A stretch of 64,000 nucleotides of DNA from NCBI RefSeq assembly GCF_002127325.2, contig NC_035448.2, positions 123,113,422-123,177,421 on the forward strand, read 5' to 3'. Shown piece after piece: positions 55,212 through 64,000 of the stretch. The stretch comes from Helianthus annuus (lineage: Eukaryota > Streptophyta > Magnoliopsida > Asterales > Asteraceae). A program made the translations under genes and the position numbers. Numbering within the stretch: position 1 is the stretch's first letter; the number at the start of each line of letters is the position of its first letter. The notes under the pieces are model-generated. The model did not search any database. It was given only the letters and a program-made list of their open reading frames with translations, and was not told the origin of the DNA.

Positions 55212-56917
55212 TGTAACAACCCTCACTAAAATTAATATTTAATATGATAATTATGCAATAAGGAAACCCTAATTAAGTTTACTATGATTAATTAATCAGT
55301 TAATCAGTATTAATTAAGCTAACAAGATTAATTAAGCTAAGTAAGGTCTATTAAAAATAGATACATATGGGGTCGTATAAGAACGTTTAATATTAATAAT
55401 AAAATATATTATTTTTTTTTCCTTACTCCGTTTTTAATGAAACTTAGGTTAAAACGTAGATAAAAATATGCTCGTTCTAAAGACATATTCGTCGTTTTAT
55501 AAAACGTCATATTTTAAAAGTTATGCAAGAAAAACGAGTGAAGCAGCTGAATTAATATATATAAGCAAGCTAGCTAGCACGTCAAGCAGGTAGGTAGGCA
55601 CGTCAACTTATCCCAGACCAGAATATGAAATTGAGGTGCTTGCCTGCTTGCTATAAATAAGAAGCTTAGGATTCATTTTTCTTTGCTCATTTCTCTTCTT
55701 CTTCTCTCTATACATTGGTGTTCTAACCAATAATCACTCAATCGCTATTACGATTCATTTTCCGAGTGATCAATATATCCAAAGAATGTCTAAGTGCCGC
55801 CCACATTGGGTTATACTTTGTCGTTTGTCGATAATTCGATAAATGAGTTGAAGTATTATACTTTGTCGTTTGTCGATAATTCGATAAATGAGTTGAAGTA
55901 TTATACTTTGTCGTTTGTCGTCAATTCGATAAATGAGTTGAAGTATTGCACTTTGTCGTTCATTGTGAGAATTTGATCTCGTGAGTTATCGTAAAAGCTG
56001 TATTGATCATTAACCCGGTTTTTGTGAAATTCGTTAAGGTTCGAATCTCATGACTACCGTTAAGGTTTGATTTGGGTTTTACACCAATACGTATTCTATT
56101 CTGTTAAACCACCAAAAACACTCCCAACTACACCCTTACAATCAAACAAACTATTAAATCATCAGAAGATCCAGAATAATAAAGTACATGCTTAATTATC
56201 GGGAAAAGTAGAATCAAGAAGTTTGTTAACTCAATCCTGCATGATAATTAGTGAGTCATTCTCTTTTTATTAACTGTTTTACAATACTCCAAATTCATTT
56301 TTCCGAGATTATAATAACAGTGATTAAGTTGATGTAATCACCAAATTACAACCAGTATGTGGGGTATTGTGCACATTACTACAGTTTAAATCATTTTAGG
56401 TGGGCGAACCTAATTTTAATTGATTTACGTCATTCATTGGGGCAGCCAATGGTGATATGACCACTGTCACAGATCCGGTCGAGTGACAAATACTGTGGGT
56501 AGTTGGTTGATATCAGAAACATGCGTAAAAGATCTTAACACTATGAATAATCATAAAACGTGTCATTTTCAGTAAAATGAATGATTCACTCAGTATTTCC
56601 CGCTGACAAAATCTTTTTAAAACGCGTTTCAGGTAATTACAATAGATTGGAGTAAGGATTGGATCCGACACTGAAGGACTTCAAGAACTGGCTTATTTTC
56701 AAATTAAGAAATATTGTTTTTATTAAAAGCTACCTTTGTAAAACATGGAATTTATTCCATCTTTTTAAATAAAATCCGGTGTTTCTAAACTCTGATATTT
56801 TTCCTAACTCACGGTCCTCATGAAATTTCCGCTGCAATGTTTTTCAAAATAATCACCGGTACCACTGGACTGCTCACGGCACCGATTCTGGCCAGGATGG
56901 GGTCGGGGGTCGTGACA
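55212..56917 (+). mobile_element. Solo LTR of a chromovirus-like Gypsy family inside element G gag
   Basis: 1706 bp, TGTAACAACCCTCAC to GTCGGGGGTCGTGACA, flanked by GCTTC at 55207-55211 and 56918-56922. A TATA box (CTATAAATAAG) is at 55652-55662. Three tandem 45-bp units follow it. Shared blocks with C's 3' LTR (start TAACAACCC, the CAGTATTTCCCGCTGACAAA block, a TCCGCTGC end region) show related families. It has no interior, so it arose by LTR-LTR recombination after insertion. Confidence 0.92.
55812..55956. repeat. Three 45-bp tandem units in the solo LTR
   Basis: Units start TATACTTTGTCGTTTGTCG at 55812, 55857 and 55902, with a partial fourth at 55947. The first two are identical and the third differs at two bases. 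They lie about 150 bp downstream of the TATA box, so they would be in the transcribed R/U5 part. Confidence 0.93.
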
Positions 56918-58418
56918 GCTTCTCTCTCTGTGACCGGACGCCTTCCATGATTAGCTTCTGCCCTTTTTGTTCCGGTCTCCGTGGGTATATCCGCGCTGAC
57001 GGTGGTCATCACCAGTCAGCTGCTTGTCAATTTGCGCAATGGTTTTTGCTGCCTCAATGAAGGTTTCCCAATCTTTGGGTCCTCCGTCTCTTCCTTTCAC
57101 GCGTCTGATTAGATCATCGCATTTGACTGCCCTCCTGAAATGTGCGCGCATCATATTTTCACCCACGTCTCCGATTTCTAGATATTCTTTGTTATATCTT
57201 GTGATGAAATCTTCTACGCTTTCGTGGTCTCGGCGCCATATATTCAAACAATCAGCCGGGTCTCTGGTATGTCTTCGCTGTTGAGAGAAGTGTGCGAAGA
57301 ACTTCTCTCGGAAGTCGACCCATGATTTAATTTTTCCCGCTGGCAAACTGTCAAACCAGACGCGCGCTGCGCCGGCAAATGTTTGTGCGAAGAGATGACA
57401 CCAAGTTGGCAGGTTCCATCCACCTGTTGCTCCTGCGCCGTTAAAAACTTGAAGGTGGTCATCTGGATCTGTTAGCCCATTGTATTTGCCTACGTTGTGC
57501 GGCAACTTTGTCTTGTCTATAACAGCTGTAGCAATTTCCCTGATGAACTTTGAATTTTCAGCCATGTCGTCTGGACGATAGCTTAAGGTGTAATCATGCT
57601 CTGCTTTTGGGTTGTATCCTGCGCGCTTGGCTGGTTTGTAAGACTCGTGTTCTGGGTGTAGTCTGCTGAACATTGTACTTTCTCCTTTATACGTTGGGTC
57701 TTCCTCTTCGTCTTCCCATTCGGTGTTCATATTGCGCGCGCCTAAACGGCTTTGAATCGGCCTTTTTTGTAAGTTGGAGTTTTGAACATAATTGCTTTCT
57801 GTTTCGCCATAAGTGTCGCGTGTGTCATGTGCGCTTGGCTTCCTGATGTTGGGTACAGGTCCTTTCTCCGGGCGTAAATTCCACGTGTTGATCTGCTGAG
57901 TCGTGTGCGTACTCAGAGACCGTTGCGGTGGGGTAACGAATGCCGACTGGTTAGCTTGTGCTTGGAGCAAAGCTTGTTGCGCGCTAAGTTGTGTATAAAC
58001 AAGGTTTATAGATGCCATCTGCTCGGCGTACCAGGAAGCCAGAGTTTTTCCTTCGGGTAGCCCTAAAAAGTGCAGAGAAATTCAGCTGTGCTTGTTCCGA
58101 TGGAGCTGAGGGGCCAGCTCCATGGCTTGGTGTCTGCACTGGTAGAGGTGTTTGTTGGACTATCCCTGGTGGAGGTTGGAAAGTGGCTCCGTTTGTGGTC
58201 TGAGTGATTATCCTAGTGGGGGCTTGGAAAATGGGTCCAGTTGTGGTTTGACTAACAACCCTAGATGCACTTCCAAAGATACTAGGAAAATCGTTGTTCG
58301 CTGGCCCTTCTTGGATGATTTCGTTCCTTTGGCCCCGCTGGACGTGTGTTGTGTCCGAAATGAGTTCAAAGGAAGAAACTTCTCCGTCCGCTTGGTGTGA
58401 AGGGTTTTGTTCAGCCAT
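56918..58418 (-). pseudogene. gag: Element G gag N-terminal part
   Basis: It starts at the Met at 58418 (MAEQNPSHQADGEVSSFELI), just 54 bp from the PBS. A Gln/Pro/Thr-rich N-terminal region follows. A one-base frameshift near 58010-58020 moves to the frame MASINLVYTQLSAQQALLQ. The retrotransposon-gag domain is well kept: KYNGLTDPDDHLQVFNGAG, WCHLFAQTFAGAARVWFDSL, SWVDFREKFFAHFSQQRRH and DHESVEDFITRYNKEYLEI. The frame reaches the GCTTC target site at 56922 and continues at 55211 after the solo LTR. Confidence 0.92.
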
Positions 58419-58471
58419 TTTTGGCGAGTGTTTTTCGAAAAGAAAAGAGATGAGATTGGTCTTGCAAAAAA

Positions 58472-58484
58472 GCGGATGGCGCCA
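58472..58484 (-). other. Element G primer-binding site
   Basis: The minus strand reads TGGCGCCATCCGC directly inside the 5' LTR (LTR end ...TTTCAGCA, then T). The TGGCGCC core is the type used by Tat/Athila elements, not the initiator-Met type of B, D and E. I cannot name the tRNA with certainty. Confidence 0.78.
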
Positions 58485-58485
58485 A

Positions 58486-58976
58486 TGCTGAAACACAGGA
58501 TAACACCAAGGTTATACTGCCGGGTTGTTTCTTTAATGGGTTCAATTTCTTTTCTTACTCGCTGAAATGACCTGGATCCTGCAAAAACAGCAACACTGTT
58601 AGTCTCGTTAAGAGGGGAATATGGGGGTTTCCCTCTTAACCAGGCTCCGGCGTAAGAATAAGTATTGTTCTGAGGGATAATAAACAGTGTGTGTTGAGTG
58701 TGAGAGTAATGAGAGCAAGATCCTTTAACCTGAATGATGAAGGGTCCTATTTATAGCCGAAGGGTGAAGGAGGGAGGAGCAGCTGTGCCAGCTGTGGTTG
58801 CGCGCCAGCTGTCCGACCAAGGGGAATATCCTCTTGGTCTCCTCTGCCATAGCCGGTGTAGTGGTACACGTGGCGCGCTTACGTTTTTCCATGCTGGAAA
58901 CATCGTACTGGTGTTGTCAGCTCTGCCCCCTGATTTATCGCAGGCCTATGTTGCGCTCTGCGACTGGTGACACGTG
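58486..58976 (-). repeat. Element G right LTR (5' LTR), truncated
   Basis: It matches 45798-46288 of the left LTR with about 3% differences, then stops at GACTGGTGACACGTG. The last ~160 bp of U3, with the outer end and target duplication, are missing. Sequence beyond is tRNA-like. Confidence 0.9.
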
Positions 58977-59005
58977 GTCGTGGGTTCGAGTCCCACGGAT
59001 GGGCA
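58974..59005 (+). pseudogene. 3' half of a tRNA-Lys-like sequence fused to the truncated LTR
   Basis: GTGGTCGTGGGTTCGAGTCC then CACGGATGGGCA resembles the variable loop, T arm and acceptor of plant tRNA-Lys. The T arm is perfect (GTGGG, TTCGAGT, CCCAC). The acceptor strand has one extra A. A TTTT tract follows at 59016-59019, as in a Pol III terminator. The 5' half is missing. The first GTG overlaps the LTR end, so the junction carries three bases of microhomology. The tRNA identity comes from memory of the Lys sequence and needs a search. Confidence 0.55.
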
Positions 59006-59185
59006 ACAACATGGTTTTATGAAGAGTTTTAGTCTTTTGTAATGATAAAAGTTAGATTTTGATTATAGATTTAGACTAAACACGACTAGCAATTTTGTGA
59101 GAGAAAATTATCCAAACATGAGCATGGTCGATTCATAACTCCATCATATAATTTGAAACAATCCTTCCATTACCATATTGACCAA

Positions 59186-59810
59186 TGTTGTTACAACAAA
59201 TACGAGACCAAGGGTAGTGGACAGACTGGTTAGGCAAAAGGCTTCAAGAGTTTCAGTTTGCCTAACGCAGGTCGTGGGGTCCCCCTATGTTTGCTAGACG
59301 TAGAAGGAGGTTCACTAGTTTTGTTGTTGTTCACTTGAAATCCTTGACTGAAAGAGATTCAGCCTCAGATGTTAATGTTAGTGAGATTATATTATTTGAA
59401 GTGAAGAAGAGAAGCATGCATGAAGCAAGTTCTCGAGGGAGAAGAAGAAAGATCAGAGATCAAGGATGATCTAAGCTGATCGGAATGTCCCGCATGAATG
59501 ACAAGGGCTGTCATTTGTAGAGAAAGGTTCTTCCCAGAAGGGAAACCTTTGACTAGTGAACCTCAACTGTAGTAGGGGACTTACCCATTTAGGGGTTGAA
59601 GGCTTCGGACCTGCGGGTAAAAGGATGTCTCCTTTGCACATGCCACTTTTGCGGCTGGGAGGAGAGTTGGTAAGTTATCAGTGATGTGACTGATTACTGT
59701 GCTTGTTCTTTTTGCTGTTTACTACAGCTCGCGAGTTTTAAACCTTTTAACCTTTTAAGCTGTTATGTATTTTAGTCATATTATTAAGACTTGGGCTACC
59801 CCCGTCATCA
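59186..59810 (-). mobile_element. Solo LTR of the element A family
   Basis: 625 bp; in minus sense it starts TGATGACGGGGGTAGCCC and ends TTGTTGTAACAACA, matching element A's LTR at both ends and in several inner blocks. It is flanked by ACCAA (59181-59185) and ACTAA (59811-59815), which agree at four of five bases and would be an aged target duplication. No interior or PPT is present. Confidence 0.83.
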
Positions 59811-59815
59811 ACTAA

Positions 59816-60440
59816 CATTTTGAAAAACGTTTTTTACTAGATATTGGAAGATAATCTTAGGTAGTCACATATTTATCACATTCATTACACAACAGTCAAG
59901 ATTATGAACATCAAAATTGGAAACCAGTTAGCATGACTAAACTTATAACAACTAATTACTCATTCAAACATAAGTATGATATAACAACCGCTTAAACTTT
60001 TTATATGTCTGTCAAAGTTATTTATAAAACCGACTACATTTCACGTTCGAATTGTGATAACTTGTATAAGTTCCATCACATCATGTTTAAGAGAAAAGAA
60101 ACAAATTAAGAATTGAAAACCTAACCTCTCAACATTTATAAATATAACATTATAGCAAATAACTAAAAAACCAACTTATAAATATAACACTATAGCATAT
60201 AACTAAAAAACCAAAACCATTAAAAAAATCAAAAAATGCCTGGATAGGTCTTGTGGTTTGCTCTAATTTCGCCTTTAGTCCCTACAGTCCTAACTCTGAC
60301 AAATTCGTTCTCAGATGGTCCCTGACGTGAATGAGCGTTAGTTTTTTTAGTTAACTGTTGTGTGTGTGGCAAAACACAGGACTAAAGTTGGGAGTACCCG
60401 GGCACTTTTCTAAGTAATTAAAAAGGCTTTAAATGCAGAG
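59816..60440. other. Intergenic region upstream of the mitochondrial HSP70 gene
   Basis: AT-rich, no genes. A near-duplicate word (TTATAAATATAAC...ATAACTAAAAAACCAA) occurs twice at 60135-60212. Positions 60240-60390 (GGTCTTGTGGTTTGCTCTAA, TTTAGTCCCTACAG, AGATGGTCCCTGACG) read like decayed transposon ends common in plants; a similar block is in intron 8 of the 41390 gene (44375-44450). Confidence 0.5.
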
Positions 60441-60446
60441 CAACTA

Positions 60447-60454
60447 GAAGCTTC
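60447..60454 (+). promoter_or_regulatory. Two-unit heat-shock element
   Basis: GAAGCTTC supplies nGAAnnTTCn, two of the usual three or more units, 164 bp before the ATG. I see no third unit in phase, so it is at best a weak site. Confidence 0.35.
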
Positions 60455-60517
60455 AAAAAGACCCGAAACTTATAACCACTTTTAGAACCGTCATAACTCA
60501 TTACCCCTCTTCCAAGT

Positions 60518-60523
60518 AGCCCA
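60518..60523 (-). promoter_or_regulatory. Site II motif (TGGGCT)
   Basis: AGCCCA on the plus strand is TGGGCT on the minus strand, 95 bp before the ATG. Site II motifs bind TCP factors and are enriched in promoters of nuclear genes for mitochondrial proteins. Confidence 0.55.
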
Positions 60524-60561
60524 AAATCTCACCACACAACACACACAACTTTCCCTTACAA

Positions 60562-60582
60562 AAACCCTAACCTAAACCCTAA
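60562..60582 (+). promoter_or_regulatory. Tandem telo-box
   Basis: AAACCCTAA occurs twice, at 60562-60570 and 60574-60582, in the probable 5' leader. Telo-boxes near site II motifs are typical of plant genes for translation and mitochondrial functions in growing tissue. Confidence 0.65.
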
Positions 60583-60617
60583 CACCACCACGCTCTAGTC
60601 TCCACCGTCATCCACCC

Positions 60618-63600
60618 ATGGCCACCGCCGTTTTGCTCCGATCTCTCCGTCGTCGAGACGTCTCATCCGCTTCTCTCTCCGCCTTTAAATCCGTACGCTT
60701 CTACTTCATACTGTTATCCTTTCTGATTTATTATTATTGTTATTATGTTCGTTTATCTCTATGAATTTCCGATTTATTGAATGATTCAATAATCTGATGT
60801 TTGGAGAAAACGAAGTGTTTATTACGATTATTTTTTTTTAATTTTCATTTATGCGAAAGATGCAATAGATTGAATTAAGCTTGCCAATTGTTCCAATTAA
60901 GTCACCAAAACTTTGTGTCTTTTTGTCTTTGTCACTAAACTGCTAAAGTTTCATTTGCTGTTCTAATACCAAGTAATTATAGGGTTACCAGATTACTAAC
61001 AATGATGTGTCAGGTTTCACTATTTTTTTTATCTTTAATATGATGTGGAAAATATAAATAATGATATGGATTTTTCTAATCTTTTTTTAAATCACATTTT
61101 ATTCTAAAATTTATAAAATAATCAGTTTAAAGTAAAATAAAAAGTATTTTTTTTTTATTTTTAAATCACAAAGTTATATTTTTTTAGTGTGTAAATTTAA
61201 GAAAAAAAACACATTTTTATGTATAAGATCGTATTTTTAGGATTTAATATATGTTTTGATTTTATAAAACCCACCTAATATAAATGATATCCATTCAAGC
61301 ATCAAAAGAAAATAGAAAATAAGAGAAAAAATGGTAACATGGTGATATGGTAATGACAAACTATTTGTATTGAATATACTAAATTAAAGTTTAGTTACTT
61401 TAGAGAGACAAAAAAAGGTTTGGATCACTTAATTGGAACAATTAGCAAACTAGGTTACGTTCCGTTGGCGTTTTCTTTAACAAATATCTGGAAATCTCGT
61501 TTTGAATGTGCGGTATGAATCTTCATGCAGTTAAGTGGAGCCAAAACGTCGATAAACGCGTCACATTTGAGTCAGAAGTTGGGCGTAATCGCGAGGCCCT
61601 TCTGGTATCATGCTGTTATTATTCTTATTCTGCACATATATGCTTTTTATCTTCTTGAACCCTAGCTAATATATGATTTTGATACAGTTCAAGACCTCTT
61701 GGAAATGAAGTTATTGGGATTGATTTGGGTACCACAAACTCATGTGTTGCGGTCATGGAGGGCAAGGTTAGATATGTGTTTAAGCTGTTAAAATGGCTTT
61801 CCATTTTTTGATTTATGAATCATTTATTAAAGTATGATTGTTGATGCTTTTATACTCAGACTGCAAAAGTTATTGAGAACGCTGAAGGAGCACGTACAAC
61901 TCCATCGGTTGTGGCGTTTAACCAGAAAGGAGAGTTAATCGTGGGCACTCCTGCAAAACGTCAAGCAGTTACCAACCCAACAAACACCGTGTTTGGGACA
62001 AAGCGTTTGATCGGAAGACGATTTGATGATCCCCAGACACAGAAAGAAATGGGAATGGTTCCGTATAAGATCGTCAAGGCTCCAAATGGAGATGCTTGGG
62101 TTGAGGCCAATGGACAGAAGTATTCTCCGAGCCAGATCGGTGCTTTTGTTCTTACTAAAATGAAGGAAACTGCTGAAGCGTATCTTGGAAAGACCATTAA
62201 TAAAGCTGTTATTACGGTACCAGCTTACTTCAATGATGCACAAAGGCAGGCTACCAAGGATGCTGGGAAAATTGCTGGTTTAGACGTGCAGAGGATTATT
62301 AACGAGCCAACAGCTGCGGCACTTTCATACGGGTTAAATAACAAAGAAGGTCTTATCGCGGTTTTTGATCTTGGTGGTGGAACTTTTGATGTTTCCATCT
62401 TGGAGATATCAAATGGTGTTTTTGAGGTATCCAGTTTCTCTGTCCAAGAATCGTTTCTTTGTTAAGTGGATATCTCAATATATACTAATTGTTTTTGTTT
62501 ATACAGGTTAAAGCGACAAATGGTGATACGTTTCTTGGAGGTGAAGACTTTGATAACGCGTTGTTGGATTTCTTGGTTGGCGAGTTCAAGAAAACAGAGG
62601 GAATAGACTTGACAAAAGATCGGCTTGCTCTCCAGAGACTTAGGGAAGCTGCAGAGAAAGCTAAAATCGAGCTGTCATCAACAACACAAACCGATATCAA
62701 CTTGCCGTTCATCACAGCTGATGCATCTGGTGCTAAACATTTGAACATCACACTCACAAGGTCGAAATTTGAGGCTCTAGTAAGCAACCTGATCGAGAGG
62801 ACCAAGAACCCGTGCAAAAACTGTGTGAAGGATGCGGGAGTCACAACTAAGGAAGTTGATGAGGTTCTCCTCGTTGGTGGGATGACTCGTGTTCCTAAAG
62901 TTCAGGAAGTTGTTACGGAAATCTTTGGGAAGACGCCAAGCAAAGGGGTGAATCCCGATGAAGCAGTTGCTATGGGAGCTGCTATTCAGGGTGGCATTCT
63001 TCGTGGTGACGTTAAAGAACTTCTTTTACTTGATGTCACTCCTCTTTCACTTGGTATTGAGACACTTGGTGGCATCTTCACCAAGCTCATCGGTCGGAAC
63101 ACCACGATTCCAACCAAGAAAAGTCAGGTGAGTCATTGTTTTCAAATTTTCTTGTAGAGGTAACATACGAGTGATATAGTCAATACTTGTTTTATCTTTG
63201 TTTGTAGACATTTTCAACAGCAGCCGACAACCAGACTCAAGTGGGCATTAAAGTGCTGCAAGGAGAGCGTGAAATGGCATCCGACAACAAGTTACTGGGT
63301 GAATTTGATCTCATGGGTATTCCACCGGCTCCAAGAGGCATGCCTCAAATCGAGGTAACATTCGACATCGATGCAAACGGTATCGTCACCGTTTCAGCCA
63401 AAGACAAGGCAACCAACAAAGAACAGCAAATAACAATTAGGTCATCAGGAGGTCTCTCAGATTCTGAAATCGAGAAGATGGTTAAGGATGCAGAGCTGCA
63501 CGCCCAAAAGGATGCTGAAAGGAAGGCGCTGATTGACGCTAAGAACAATGCCGACACGACCATTTACAGCGTTGAAAAGAATTTGAACGAGTACAGAGAT

Positions 63601-63834
63601 AAGCTTCCAAGTGAAGTGGTGTCTGAAATAGAGGGTGCGGTTTCTGATTTGAGGAAAGCTGCTGGTGGTGAGGATGCTGCAGAGATTCAGGCCAAGATTG
63701 ATGCTGCGAACAAAGCGCAATCAAAGATTGGACAGCATATGCAAGGGGGGTCAGGGTCAGGATCAGGATCGGGAGGATCACAAGATGGTGGTGAACAAGC
63801 CCCAGAGGCAGAATATGAGGAGGTAAAGAAGTAG
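60618..63834 (+). CDS. Heat shock 70 kDa protein, mitochondrial (mtHSP70)
   Basis: Six exons, 60618-60692, 61531-61604, 61688-61766, 61860-62426, 62507-63127 and 63208-63834, join into 680 residues. All introns are GT...AG. It is the ATP-driven chaperone of the mitochondrial matrix and the motor of TIM23 import, working with a J-protein and GrpE. The N terminus [20 protein letters not shown] is a typical Arg-rich, nearly acid-free presequence. The three HSP70 signatures are present: [14 protein letters not shown] in exon 3, [16 protein letters not shown] in exon 4 and [17 protein letters not shown] in exon 5. The substrate-binding domain and lid follow ([43 protein letters not shown]). [11 protein letters not shown] linker leads to the end [10 protein letters not shown], as in plant mitochondrial members. 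Length is normal (about 680). The start was chosen for the presequence. No defects seen. Confidence 0.96.
60881..61448. mobile_element. Miniature inverted-repeat element in intron 1 of the mtHSP70 gene
   Basis: The ends are inverted copies: TTGCCAATTGTTCCAATTAAG at the left and, on the other strand from the right, TTGCTAATTGTTCCAATTAAG. Similarity runs on through CACCAAAACTTTGTGTC versus GATCCAAACC-type sequence and an ACTAAAC...AAAGTTT block, about 70 bp in all. The middle is very AT-rich and non-coding. I cannot settle the target duplication or the superfamily. Confidence 0.7.
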
Positions 63835-64000
63835 AATATTGGTTCTCTTTGATTTGATCTCATCTTCTTTCATAAATATAAGAGTTTTTGTATCCGTAGA
63901 AATAATCAACAATTATAGGGCTTGGTCGGCTTGATTTAATTCTTCATTTAAATGTTATAAATCATTATTATAAGGTGATGCAAACTCGACCGTGGTATTC
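63835..64000 (+). other. 3' flank of the mtHSP70 gene
   Basis: AT-rich sequence after the TAG, presumably the 3' untranslated region. There is no exact AATAAA; near matches such as AAATAATC and AAATATAAG occur at 63875-63910. No other gene begins before the window ends. Confidence 0.5.

Larger units (their letters stand above)
45798..58976 (-). mobile_element. Element G: Tat-lineage Ty3/Gypsy retrotransposon with antisense accessory gene, right LTR truncated
   Basis: The minus strand reads: truncated 5' LTR (58486-58976), PBS, gag (58418 downwards, split by a solo LTR), protease, reverse transcriptase, RNase H, second RNase H, integrase, then on the other strand an accessory gene (47272-50374), a 48-bp tandem array, PPT and 3' LTR (45798-46446). 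The LTRs differ at roughly 16 of about 490 compared positions, so it is clearly older than B. Frameshifts in gag and pol and the solo LTR make it inactive, but it is much better kept than element A and serves as its template. Confidence 0.92.

Noticed and set aside
61911..62465. An internal ATG at 61911 as the start of the HSP70 protein
   Set aside because: It lies inside exon 4. The signature [10 protein letters not shown] and the presequence are upstream in exons 1-3, and the frame to 62465 simply reads into the following intron.

Overview
This is a plant nuclear window, almost certainly from a eudicot with a repeat-rich genome. Both host genes have plant-type GT-AG introns and plant promoter motifs. 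Most of the rest is plant Ty3/Gypsy (chromovirus and Tat lineages) and Ty1/Copia DNA. The style of the repeats reminds me of Asteraceae, but that is only an impression. Nothing here is bacterial: no operons, CRISPR arrays or ribosome binding sites apply.

Positions 1-40178 are one nest of LTR retrotransposons. I read the order of insertion from target-site duplications (TSDs), primer-binding sites (PBS), polypurine tracts (PPT) and interrupted reading frames. Element E (minus strand, right-hand 5' LTR 38904-40178) is the outermost and oldest. Element C (plus-strand chromovirus, 3' LTR 37192-38543) lies in the start of E's gag. C was then hit at least three times: by element A (plus-strand Tat-lineage Gypsy, right LTR 16213-16847) near its 5' end, by element D (minus-strand chromovirus with three LTR copies, 17509-32609) inside gag, and by a solo Copia LTR (33757-34210) between protease and reverse transcriptase. 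A was interrupted in its integrase by element B (4236-12731), a very young gag-only element. D was interrupted in its second integrase copy by a deleted Copia element F (31158-31810).

Positions 41258-44700 hold a nine-exon host gene for a predicted 625-residue protein. It carries four KEN-box motifs and a TPX2-like motif, and two exact mitosis-specific activator (MSA) motifs lie just upstream. It looks like an uncharacterised G2/M-phase protein.

Positions 45798-58976 hold element G, another Tat-lineage Gypsy on the minus strand. Its gag is split by a solo LTR (55212-56917). It carries a spliced, antisense accessory gene (47272-50374) with its own TATA box, and a 48-bp tandem repeat. Its outer LTR end is lost and is fused through GTG to the 3' half of a tRNA-Lys-like sequence (58974-59005). 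A solo LTR related to element A follows (59186-59810).

Positions 60440-63834 hold a complete six-exon gene for mitochondrial HSP70 (680 residues), with site II and telo-box promoter motifs and a miniature inverted-repeat element in intron 1. All retroelement coding regions except B's gag are broken by stops or frameshifts. The two host genes appear intact.
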